Source: Acidobacteriota bacterium (GTDB lineage: Bacteria > Acidobacteriota > UBA6911 > RPQK01 > JADFOI01). Taken from it: a stretch of 13,381 nucleotides of DNA. Location of the stretch: NCBI GenBank assembly GCA_027295745.1, contig JAPUKI010000239.1, positions 1-13,381 on the forward strand, given 5' to 3'. Shown here in pieces: positions 6,780 through 13,067 of this stretch. Position numbers and translations under genes: made by a program. The notes below the pieces were generated by a model. That model saw only the letters and a program-made list of their open reading frames with translations. It did no database searches and had not been told where the DNA came from. Numbering within the stretch: the stretch's first letter is position 1; each line of letters begins with the position of its first letter.

Positions 6780-7980
6780 ACTCCCGGCTGGCGGCCAATG
6801 AGCCCGGCGCATTGTAACACTCAGTTGCAGCCTCAACCCCGGCTCCCTGGGAACAGTGAAAGCCTTGCCTGCGCAAGCAGTTCTCCAGGGCGAAAAGAAA
6901 GTAGAGCACATTTTGAGCCTGGCTGTTCTCCCCCATCAGCCCAACTCGCCAAACCTTCCCCTTCAAGTCGCCCAACCCTCCGCCGATTTCCAGATTGAAC
7001 TGGCTCAGCAGCTGACTTCGAACCTTCCCATCATCCACACCGGCAGGGATGCGCACCGTATTCAGCGACCACAGACGATAGTCGGGGTCTACCTGCATCT
7101 GCAACCCCATACCTTCGATTCCCGCTACCAGAGCTTTGTGATTTTGCCGGTGGCGATTGAAACGTTCCTCCAGTCCCTCTTCCACAATGATGTTCAGCGC
7201 TTCACACAAAGCGTAATTCATCGAGATGGGCGCCGTGTGATGGTAGACCCGGTCCTCACCCCAATAGGACCGGATCAGGTTAAGGTCCAGGTACCAGCTT
7301 CTGCATGGGCTGGTGCGGGTTTTCAACTTCGCTTCAGCCTTGGGAGAAAGGGTAATGGGCGAAAGTCCAGGAGGACAGCTCAGGCACTTTTGAGTTCCAC
7401 TGTAACAGATATCAATACCCCAGGAATCGACTTTGACGGGGTGTCCTCCCAGAGAAGTCACGGCATCCACCAGCAGCAGTGAGTCAAAGCGGTCGCAAAT
7501 TTCCCGGATGGGCTCCAGGGGTTGGAGGACTCCGGTGGAAGTTTCGGCATGCACCACGGCTATGATGCTCGGTTGGCATTTCTGGGCGGCCTCAAGCATG
7601 GCTTTCCGGCTGAGAGGCTCACCAAAGGGAGCGGAAACCACCGTGCAGATGCCGCCATGGCGGCGGACCATCTCTGCAATCCGCTGTCCGAATACCCCGT
7701 TTACGCCAATCAGAACCGACTCTCCCTCTTCAACAAAGTTGGCGACTGAGGCCTCCATCCCAGCAGTACCGGTTCCTGACAGGGGAATGGTGAAAGAATT
7801 GCCGGTTTGAAAAACGCGTCGCAGAAGCTCCTGAATTTCATTCATGACCTCGACGAACTCAGGATCGAGATGACCCACCAGTGGCCGGCTCATGGCTCGA
7901 AGGACCCGCGGTGGCACATTGGATGGCCCCGGTCCCATCAACAACCTTCCTTCTTTGCCCCTCTGTGTCAGTCCCTTCAT
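6769..7980 (-). CDS. Alanine-glyoxylate / serine-pyruvate family aminotransferase (PLP, class V)
   Basis: The product is a 403-residue fold-type I, class V PLP enzyme. Visible landmarks are GPGPSNVPPRVLRAM (16-30), SGTGTAGMEA (68-77, cofactor phosphate region), VDAVTSLGG (171-179, with D172 holding the pyridine nitrogen), SGTQKCLSCPPGLSP (194-208, Schiff-base K198) and WRVGLMG (344-350, where the Arg binds substrate carboxylate). The family moves amino groups among alanine, serine and glyoxylate or pyruvate, usually in the cytoplasm. This includes photorespiratory-type, serine-cycle and purine (PucG) versions, and the exact substrates cannot be read here. The final 33 residues (RQGFHCSQGAG onward) extend a little past the usual end. 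AGGGAG lies 13 bases upstream of the ATG. Neighbours give no pathway clue. Confidence 0.92.
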   Translation of the reverse strand: MKGLTQRGKEGRLLMGPGPSNVPPRVLRAMSRPLVGHLDPEFVEVMNEIQELLRRVFQTGNSFTIPLSGTGTAGMEASVANFVEEGESVLIGVNGVFGQRIAEMVRRHGGICTVVSAPFGEPLSRKAMLEAAQKCQPSIIAVVHAETSTGVLQPLEPIREICDRFDSLLLVDAVTSLGGHPVKVDSWGIDICYSGTQKCLSCPPGLSPITLSPKAEAKLKTRTSPCRSWYLDLNLIRSYWGEDRVYHHTAPISMNYALCEALNIIVEEGLEERFNRHRQNHKALVAGIEGMGLQMQVDPDYRLWSLNTVRIPAGVDDGKVRSQLLSQFNLEIGGGLGDLKGKVWRVGLMGENSQAQNVLYFLFALENCLRRQGFHCSQGAGVEAATECYNAPGSLAASREFTA

Positions 7981-7987
7981 TTTCTGA

Positions 7988-8019
7988 TTGAGTCTCCCTG
8001 GCCCAATGGAGTATATAAT
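7988..8019 (+). promoter_or_regulatory. Divergent promoter block; plus-strand mRNA possibly leaderless
   Basis: TATAAT (8014-8019) is a perfect -10. Seven bases after it lies the GTG (8026) that begins the YbhB-family gene, where transcription would be expected to start, so the mRNA may be leaderless. TTGAGT (7988-7993) is a -35 candidate, 20 bp from TATAAT or 18 bp from the overlapping TATATA. On the minus strand the same AT-rich block reads TATACT (complement of 8010-8015). That could serve the aminotransferase gene with a short leader carrying its AGGGAG. The two promoters would overlap back to back. Confidence 0.5.
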
Positions 8020-8025
8020 TGTGCC

Positions 8026-8466
8026 GTGAGACTCACCAGTCCCGATTTCTCAGCTGGCGGCGCCATTCCCATAAAGCACACTTGTGACGGTCTGGATGTC
8101 TCACCGGCACTCAGGTGGGATGAGGTTCCGGAAGGAACGAAGAGTTTCGCGCTCACCCTAACGGATCCAGACGCACCTATGGAATGGACTCACTGGTTGG
8201 TATGTGACCTTCCAGCCGAAGCCCGAATGATTACCGAAGGCGGGCCGGTTCCGACGGGAGCCAAGGAGATACGAAACGACTTTGGGAAAGAAGCCTATGG
8301 TGGTCCCTGCCCTCCCAGTGGGGAACATCGTTACTATTTCACCCTCTATGCACTGGACACAGAGCATCTACTCGCGAGGAAGGAAAACTTTCTCGAACTA
8401 TGCAAAAAGCACTTGATAGAGAAGGTTGTGCTCATGGGCCGATACCGGCTAGGATCCGAGGGCTAG
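8026..8466 (+). CDS. YbhB/YbcL family PEBP-like protein (Raf kinase inhibitor-like)
   Basis: The family almost always begins with a short x-LTSPxF stretch, so I start at GTG 8026 (VRLTSPDFSAGG), giving 146 residues. The same frame is open further upstream to an ATG at 7807, but that extra part runs through the opposite-strand aminotransferase gene and does not resemble PEBP. Signature elements are IPIKHTCDGLDVSPALRW, TLTDPDAP, WTHWLVCDLP and GPCPPSGEHRYYFTLYALD, which form the anion-binding pocket of phosphatidylethanolamine-binding proteins. There is no signal peptide, so it is probably cytoplasmic. The bacterial role is poorly known; ligand binding is assumed from the fold. No Shine-Dalgarno lies at a normal distance, which fits the leaderless arrangement suggested by the upstream TATAAT. 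Confidence 0.9.
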   Translation: MRLTSPDFSAGGAIPIKHTCDGLDVSPALRWDEVPEGTKSFALTLTDPDAPMEWTHWLVCDLPAEARMITEGGPVPTGAKEIRNDFGKEAYGGPCPPSGEHRYYFTLYALDTEHLLARKENFLELCKKHLIEKVVLMGRYRLGSEG

Positions 8467-8557
8467 ACCTGCCGTACCCCCTTCCCTTTCTCAATGGTCA
8501 GGTAATCATCCCCAGGCTTTTTGTAGCTGTCACCCATTGCTTTGCGTTTTCCAGACA

Positions 8558-8635
8558 GGCCCGTGGGCTAAAGCCCACGGCTCGGACTGATCCTCGTCAC
8601 CTCCTATCAGAGCCGCAGGCTTTAGCCTGCGGGCC
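8558..8635. repeat. REP/BIME-like pair of inverted palindromic units
   Basis: Two 26-bp units (8558-8583 and 8610-8635) are inverted copies of each other, separated by 26 bp. Each is itself a hairpin: CCGTGGGCT-AA-AGCCCACGG in the first and CCGCAGGCT-TT-AGCCTGCGG in the second, both perfect 9-bp stems. When the right unit is reverse-complemented, the two differ at only four positions. These are TG versus CA in one arm and CA versus TG in the other, so every change preserves pairing. This head-to-head layout is that of bacterial interspersed mosaic elements, often spread by RAYT (Y1) transposases. No transposase is in the window. Confidence 0.8.
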
Positions 8636-8700
8636 AGCGCAAGACTCTCCGGACTCGCCCCTGGTCGCAACGGGCCTGCAACTCGCAATCTTGCTAAACT

Positions 8701-8787
8701 TCGGCAATCCCTCGCTCGAACAGTTTCGAGTGGCTCGCACGAGGGTGTGAGAATGCCGACTCGTGGAGTATAATCAGCTCTGACGAG
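8701..8787. other. Nested hairpin cluster upstream of the CoA-transferase operon
   Basis: Three stems nest within 8701-8759: TCGGCA (8701-8706) with TGCCGA (8754-8759), CCCTCG (8709-8714) with CGAGGG (8740-8745), and CTCGAA (8715-8720) with TTCGAG (8725-8730, 4-nt loop). A separate stem, CTCGT (8760-8764) with ACGAG (8783-8787), encloses TATAAT (8769-8774). It may be a structured RNA, a second repeat family or the promoter-proximal control region of the operon. The pairing is directly visible; its function is not. Confidence 0.5.
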
Positions 8788-8907
8788 CGAGCACATTTCG
8801 CAGGAAATCAAGTATTAACCTCCATTTCCGTGTCTTCCCTGCCCATGCGCACCGGGGTGACTGGGCAAGGAGGCCTTTGGGTTCCCAGCAAAGAAAGGTT
8901 CTAGAGG

Positions 8908-9855
8908 ATGAATTACCGCCAATCTCGCCAGAAGATCGTTGAAAAAAACAAAGGCATGAGGGACAAGCGCACCAGCCTGGAAGAGGCCGTGGGCATGATT
9001 AAAAATGAAGACCATGTAGCTGTGGGAGGACTTCAGTACACCCGCACACCCATGGGAGTCCTGTGGGAGATCATCCGGCAGAAGAAGCGAGATATCACCT
9101 TTTATAAACCTCTGATGAGTTTTGAGGGGGATTGGCTTTTTGTCTCGGGGGCCATGGGCAAGGCCGTGACCAGCTGGTTCAGTGGTGGGGTCACCTGGGG
9201 AGTATCAAAGATCATGCGCAGTTTTGCCGAGAAGGATCCCAGCACCTTTGAAGAATGGAGCTTGCTTGGCCTCTCGCTGATGTTTAAGGCGGGAGCCATG
9301 GGAATTCCTTCGATCCCAACCAAATCCATGCTGGGTTCTGACCTGGAGAAAACCAGAGGCTTAAAACGCTTCACCTGTCCTTATTCCGGCGAAGAGCTGC
9401 TCTTAATACCTGCGGTCAATCCTGACGTTGCAATTATTCATTCCCAGATTGCGGACATTTATGGGAACGCTCAAATCTTTGGTCCACCCTGCCTGGACAT
9501 AGAAACCGCCAAGGCGGCCAGCCGGGTCATCTTGACGACTGAGCAGATCGTGGATAATGAGCATATTCGGGATGCTCCGAACTCGACCAACATACCCTTT
9601 TTCTGCGTAGACGCCGTGGTAGAATTGCCCTTCGGCTGCTATCCACATGAATGTTATGGACGGTATGAACCTGCCTATGAAAAGCTGGGAGAGTATGGGC
9701 AGGGTTTACTGCAAGCCAAAGATAAAATAGGCTTTGTACGGGAGTTCCTGGAAAAGTTCTTCTACCAACCGGCGGACTTTGAAGAGTACCTGTCCCTGTT
9801 CGGTGTGAAGAGCTTACTGGAAGCTACCCGAAGGGGAAGGATTTGGCCGCTGTGA
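8908..9855 (+). CDS. CoA-transferase alpha subunit (glutaconate CoA-transferase-like), copy 1
   Basis: This 315-residue protein aligns over most of its length with GctA-type alpha subunits of class I CoA-transferases. Recognisable blocks are DHVAVGGLQYTRTPMGVLWEIIRQ (35-58), TSWFSGGVTWGVS (88-100), the KAGAMGIPSIPTKSMLGSDL stretch, NPDVAIIHSQIADIYGN and IPFFCVDAVVELPFGCYPHECYG. About 20 basic residues precede the usual GctA start (MNYRQSRQKIVEKNKGMRDKR). The paralogue downstream has a similar extension, so it is probably genuine. The subunit would pair with the overlapping beta gene to move CoA from a donor thioester to a carboxylic acid in the cytoplasm. The related IpdA proteins act in steroid ring degradation, but the partner beta subunit here keeps the catalytic Glu. 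It is the first gene of the operon. AAAGG lies nine bases before the ATG. Confidence 0.88.
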   Translation: MNYRQSRQKIVEKNKGMRDKRTSLEEAVGMIKNEDHVAVGGLQYTRTPMGVLWEIIRQKKRDITFYKPLMSFEGDWLFVSGAMGKAVTSWFSGGVTWGVSKIMRSFAEKDPSTFEEWSLLGLSLMFKAGAMGIPSIPTKSMLGSDLEKTRGLKRFTCPYSGEELLLIPAVNPDVAIIHSQIADIYGNAQIFGPPCLDIETAKAASRVILTTEQIVDNEHIRDAPNSTNIPFFCVDAVVELPFGCYPHECYGRYEPAYEKLGEYGQGLLQAKDKIGFVREFLEKFFYQPADFEEYLSLFGVKSLLEATRRGRIWPL

Positions 9856-10622
9856 ACGACTATAACCCCGCTGAGCTCACGGTGATCATGGGCTCCCGTG
9901 CCTTACAAGATGGTCAAATTGTGTTCGCCGGAGCGGGGCTTCCACTGCTCTCAGCAATTCTTGCCCAGAAGTTACACGCACCCAGCTTGGCTATCCTTTT
10001 CGAGGTTGGGGGTGTGGCACCCAGAATCAAAAATCTACCGCGCTCAACGAATGAGGCACGTTCGGTACGCCGTTCCGTGGCTACCCCTGCCACAGTCGAC
10101 ATGATGCTCTATCTCCAGCGGGGTTTCGTCGATGTCGGCTTTCTGGGAGGGGCACAAATCGACCGTTACGGAAATATCAACAGCAGCTGCATCGGGACAC
10201 CAGAGAAACCAAAAGTCAGGCTACCGGGAAGTGGTGGGGCCAATGATATCGCCAGTTCTGCCAATAAGGTCTTCATCATCAGCTACCATGAAAAGAGACG
10301 GTTTGTGGAAGAGGTGGACTACTTGACCAGTCCCGGCTTCTTAAACGGTGGAAATGATCGAGAGAAGGCGGGATTACTGGGCGGAGGAGTCGAGAGGGTC
10401 ATCACCAATCTGGGTATCCTGGAGTTCGAGGCTAAAACCCGGGAAATGCAGCTCACAGCCCTACACCCCGGCATCACTGAGGAGGAAGTCCTGGAGAAAA
10501 CTGGTTTCAAAGTGAGTATCTCTGAGGACTTAGAGGTCACCACTCCTCCATCGGATGAGGAGTTAAAGTCTCTCCGTGCACTCGATCCCGAAAAAAGATA
10601 CCTCAAAGCCGGAGAGTTTTAA
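9852..10622 (+). CDS. CoA-transferase beta subunit (glutaconate CoA-transferase-like), copy 1
   Basis: The product has 256 residues from GTG 9852, which overlaps the alpha stop codon by four bases (GTGA). This start aligns with the second beta gene (NDYNPAEL versus TNAYNTAEL). A TTG nine bases earlier is possible. E51 in AILFEVGG aligns with the catalytic Glu54 of Acidaminococcus GctB, which forms the glutamyl-CoA thioester. Other family blocks are GAGLPLLSAILAQKLHAP (27-44), GFLGGAQIDRYGNINSSCIG, GSGGANDIASSANK and HEKRRFVEEVDYLTSPGFLNGG. The length matches GctB (about 266). AAGGGGAAGGA lies a little upstream. It forms the active site with the preceding alpha subunit. The acid substrate is unknown. 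Confidence 0.9.
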   Translation: MNDYNPAELTVIMGSRALQDGQIVFAGAGLPLLSAILAQKLHAPSLAILFEVGGVAPRIKNLPRSTNEARSVRRSVATPATVDMMLYLQRGFVDVGFLGGAQIDRYGNINSSCIGTPEKPKVRLPGSGGANDIASSANKVFIISYHEKRRFVEEVDYLTSPGFLNGGNDREKAGLLGGGVERVITNLGILEFEAKTREMQLTALHPGITEEEVLEKTGFKVSISEDLEVTTPPSDEELKSLRALDPEKRYLKAGEF

Positions 10623-10667
10623 GGCTCGCTCGACGCGAGTTCACAAACCAATTGGGAGAAAAACGCG

Positions 10668-12059
10668 ATGCTTGGTAATGATCTCAGAAGCTTTCTTCAA
10701 GAAATGAAGAAGAAGCACCCTTCAAACTACCTCGAGATTGACAAAGAGATTTCTCCGCTCTACGAAACGACGGCCATAGTCACCAAATTGGAGATGCAGA
10801 AACGCACACCCATTTTGCACTTTAACAACGTCAAGGACACCGAATTCCCAGTCGTGGTCAATATCTGTGCTTCGCGCACCACGGTGGCGGCTGCTCTAGA
10901 TGTGGACAAACGTGAGCTGCCCCAGAAGTATCGGGATGCTTTGAACAACCTCATCAAGCCGAAGCTCATCGAGAAGGGGCCGGTACAGGAGGTCGTTCAT
11001 GTGGGTGACCAGGTCGACATTTTAAAGCTCCCTCAGATGCGCTATCACGATACGGACGGCGCCGCCTATATCAGTGGCGGCATTGTCATGGCCAAGGATC
11101 CGGACACCGGTGCTTACAACTGCAGCTATGACCGCTTGATGATCAAAGGGTCCAATAAGTTGGGGATCTATATGACGCCCGGGAAACACCTCAGTCAGAT
11201 CTACGAGAAGGCCGAGCAACGAAATGAACCTATGGAGTTGATCATCGCTTTGGGAAACCACCCTGCCTGGTGTATGGGTGCTCTCTTTATTGGTTCCTAT
11301 GCCACCGATGAGCGGCATGTGATGGGGGGCTTAATGGGCTCTCCTCTGGAAGTGGTTCAGGCACAGACTGTGGATTTGCAGGTGCCGGCCCGATCCGAAA
11401 TGGTGATTGAGGGCGAAATACCTCCCTTTGAACGCGAAGAGGAAGGTCCCTACGGCGAGTTTACGGGGTATTCAGCCGGCCAGGTGCGCCGGCCGTTTAT
11501 CAATGTCAAAGCCATCACTCATCGTGAGGGCGCCATCTTTCAGGATATTTGCGGTGGACCTCACAGAGAACTGCTGCTGATGAGTACGATTCCCATGGAA
11601 CCCAGTATCCTCGATTTCTTGCAAAAAAATATTCCAGCAGTTCAAAGCGTCCGCTGCCCAGCCCCCTTTACCTTATTCGTTTCCATCAAGAAAACACGGG
11701 AAGGGCAGGCCAAGCAGGTTCTTCTGACGGCGTTTGCCGCCGACATGCAGGTGAAACATTGTGTCGTGGTAGATGATGATATAGACCTGACCAACAGCCA
11801 GGCAGTCATCCAGGCCATCGCCACCCGAGCACAGGGGGACAGGGATCTGTTCATCGTCAAGGGTGTCTCCCACGATGAGCTGGACCCCTCCAGGCCGGAG
11901 GGCAAACCCATTAGCGACAAGGTGGGGATCGATGCCACCGCAAAACCGTCGCTGGCGATTTTTGCGGACAAGCCAAAGGTCCCAGCAGAGGTCATGGAGC
12001 GGATCAATTTAGAGGACTACATCGGCAAGGACGATGAAAAATCGTCTCAGAAGTCGTAA
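10668..12059 (+). CDS. UbiD-family prenyl-FMN-dependent (de)carboxylase
   Basis: This 463-residue protein is slightly shorter than most family members. UbiD enzymes reversibly decarboxylate aromatic or alpha,beta-unsaturated acids using prenylated FMN. N151, R156 and H174 have the spacing of N168, R173 and H191 in Aspergillus Fdc1 (YNCSYDRLM, then PGKHLSQIY). E259 and E264 (EEEGPYGEFTGY) match Fdc1 E277 and E282. E228 in SPLEVV is the probable further metal ligand. The Arg-Glu-Glu catalytic set is therefore complete. UbiX, which makes the cofactor, is not in the window. GGGAG lies about 11 bases before the ATG, and the gene follows the beta subunit by 45 bp, a gap holding a weak CTCGC/GCGAG hairpin (10625-10639). 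Lying between two CoA-transferase pairs, it probably acts on a CoA thioester or on an acid that is later activated. It is unlikely to be the ubiquinone-pathway UbiD, since no quinone genes are nearby. Confidence 0.93.
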   Translation: MLGNDLRSFLQEMKKKHPSNYLEIDKEISPLYETTAIVTKLEMQKRTPILHFNNVKDTEFPVVVNICASRTTVAAALDVDKRELPQKYRDALNNLIKPKLIEKGPVQEVVHVGDQVDILKLPQMRYHDTDGAAYISGGIVMAKDPDTGAYNCSYDRLMIKGSNKLGIYMTPGKHLSQIYEKAEQRNEPMELIIALGNHPAWCMGALFIGSYATDERHVMGGLMGSPLEVVQAQTVDLQVPARSEMVIEGEIPPFEREEEGPYGEFTGYSAGQVRRPFINVKAITHREGAIFQDICGGPHRELLLMSTIPMEPSILDFLQKNIPAVQSVRCPAPFTLFVSIKKTREGQAKQVLLTAFAADMQVKHCVVVDDDIDLTNSQAVIQAIATRAQGDRDLFIVKGVSHDELDPSRPEGKPISDKVGIDATAKPSLAIFADKPKVPAEVMERINLEDYIGKDDEKSSQKS

Positions 12060-12063
12060 AACA

Positions 12064-12097
12064 GCCCATCGGGCATGACCACAATGCGTTGATGGGC
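12064..12097. other. Hairpin between ubiD-like gene and second CoA-transferase pair
   Basis: GCCCATC (12064-12070) pairs perfectly with GATGGGC (12091-12097). Inside, GCAT (12073-12076) pairs with ATGC (12084-12087), making an interrupted stem that fills most of the 54-bp gap. An alternative short stem, GCCC-ATC-GGGC (12064-12074), would exclude it. There is no T-run, so it is not a classical terminator. It may tune expression between the two halves of the operon. Confidence 0.45.
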
Positions 12098-12113
12098 ACG
12101 GGGCACTGAACTT

Positions 12114-13067
12114 ATGGTGAGATCTTACAAAGAATTAAGGAAAGTCATCGAGAACAAGGACCGGGGATTGCGGGAGAAAGTGATGTCTCTGACAGAGGCG
12201 ATCAGTTTGATCCAGGATGGTGACCATGTGGCTGCCGGAGGGTGTCACTACTCCAGGACGCCTATGGCGGCCATCTGGGAGATCATTCGGCAGAAGAAAA
12301 AAGAGCTGGTTTATTCCAGGAGTATCTCCTCAACCGATGGAGACCTGCTCCTGGTGTCGGGAGCCACTCAACACGTCATCACCAGCTGGTTCAGTCCGGG
12401 AGTCACCTGGGGTGTGTCACGGGCCATGCGCCACTATATCCAGGAAAAGCTGGCCGTCTACGAGGAGTGGAGCCACATGTGTCTTGGTCTCCGCTACCGT
12501 GCCGGCGCTATGGGGATTCCCTTTATCCCGGCCAGATCCATGTTGGGATCTGACCTTTTCCCCCGCTTGACGGAGATCAAAGAGATGGAGTGCCCTTATA
12601 CAGGAGAGAAACTCGCGTTAATCCCAGCCCTCAATCCCAATGTGGCCATCCTTCACACCCAGCGCTGCGACTCCTATGGAAATGTCCAGAGCGAGGGACT
12701 CCCCTTCATGGATGAGGATATTGCCGGTGCCGCCGACAAGGTCATTGTCACGACCGAGAGAATCATCAGCAACGATCAGGTCAGAAGGGCGCCGGACCGG
12801 ACCTCCATCCCCTTCTTCATGGTCGACGCGGTGGTTGAGGTTCCCTATGGGTGCCTTCCTCACGAATGTTATGGGTACTATGAGCCCGATTTCAGTCACA
12901 TGGACTACTACGTGAAGCTGATGATGGGGAAAGGCCCTGAAGGTGTTCAGGAATACCTCGAGCAGTACGTGTATGCTCCAGAGTCCTGGACCCATTTTCT
13001 GGGGATGTTAGACTTCAAGGATATCCTTCAGGCAACGAAGGATGGAAGAAGTGTTTACAATGACTAA
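12114..13067 (+). CDS. CoA-transferase alpha subunit (glutaconate CoA-transferase-like), copy 2
   Basis: This 317-residue protein is a clear paralogue of the alpha subunit at 8908. The two share WEIIRQKK, TSWFS-GVTWGVS, AGAMGIP, SMLGSDL and the pattern CVDAVVELPFGCYPHECYG (here MVDAVVEVPYGCLPHECYG). They diverge in the segment after WEIIRQKK (YSRSISSTDGDLLLVSGATQHV versus FYKPLMSFEGDWLFVSGAMGKA) and in the last third, which suggests different substrates or donors. The N-terminal extension of about 20 residues (MVRSYKELRKVIENKDRG) is shared with copy 1. It follows the UbiD-type gene after 54 bp. Only a distant GGGG precedes the ATG, so translation may be weaker or coupled. Its last eight bases overlap the start of the next beta gene. 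Confidence 0.88.
   Translation: MVRSYKELRKVIENKDRGLREKVMSLTEAISLIQDGDHVAAGGCHYSRTPMAAIWEIIRQKKKELVYSRSISSTDGDLLLVSGATQHVITSWFSPGVTWGVSRAMRHYIQEKLAVYEEWSHMCLGLRYRAGAMGIPFIPARSMLGSDLFPRLTEIKEMECPYTGEKLALIPALNPNVAILHTQRCDSYGNVQSEGLPFMDEDIAGAADKVIVTTERIISNDQVRRAPDRTSIPFFMVDAVVEVPYGCLPHECYGYYEPDFSHMDYYVKLMMGKGPEGVQEYLEQYVYAPESWTHFLGMLDFKDILQATKDGRSVYND

Larger units (their letters stand above)
8467..8907. other. Gene-free 440-bp region rich in palindromes
   Basis: No convincing gene lies here on either strand. The open frames across it simply translate the palindromic units. The left part (8467-8555) is unremarkable. The middle carries the REP-like pair (8558-8635). CAGGCCCGT (8556-8564) also has a perfect distant complement, ACGGGCCTG (8670-8678). 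Beyond that come nested hairpins to about 8787 with TATAAT at 8769-8774, then plain leader sequence. AAAGG lies about nine bases before the CoA-transferase ATG. Confidence 0.75.

Noticed and set aside
7807..8025. Upstream extension of the YbhB-family frame to an ATG at 7807
   Set aside because: The added 73 residues are antisense to the aminotransferase gene and the family start is at LTSPxF. The open frame is accidental.
8558..8635. CRISPR repeats
   Set aside because: There are only two units, in inverted orientation and themselves palindromic. There is no array of direct repeats with spacers and no cas gene.
8530..8811. Minus-strand open frame of 93 codons (and the plus-strand one at 8400-8750)
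   Set aside because: Both translate the palindromic repeat pair and have no ribosome site or family resemblance.
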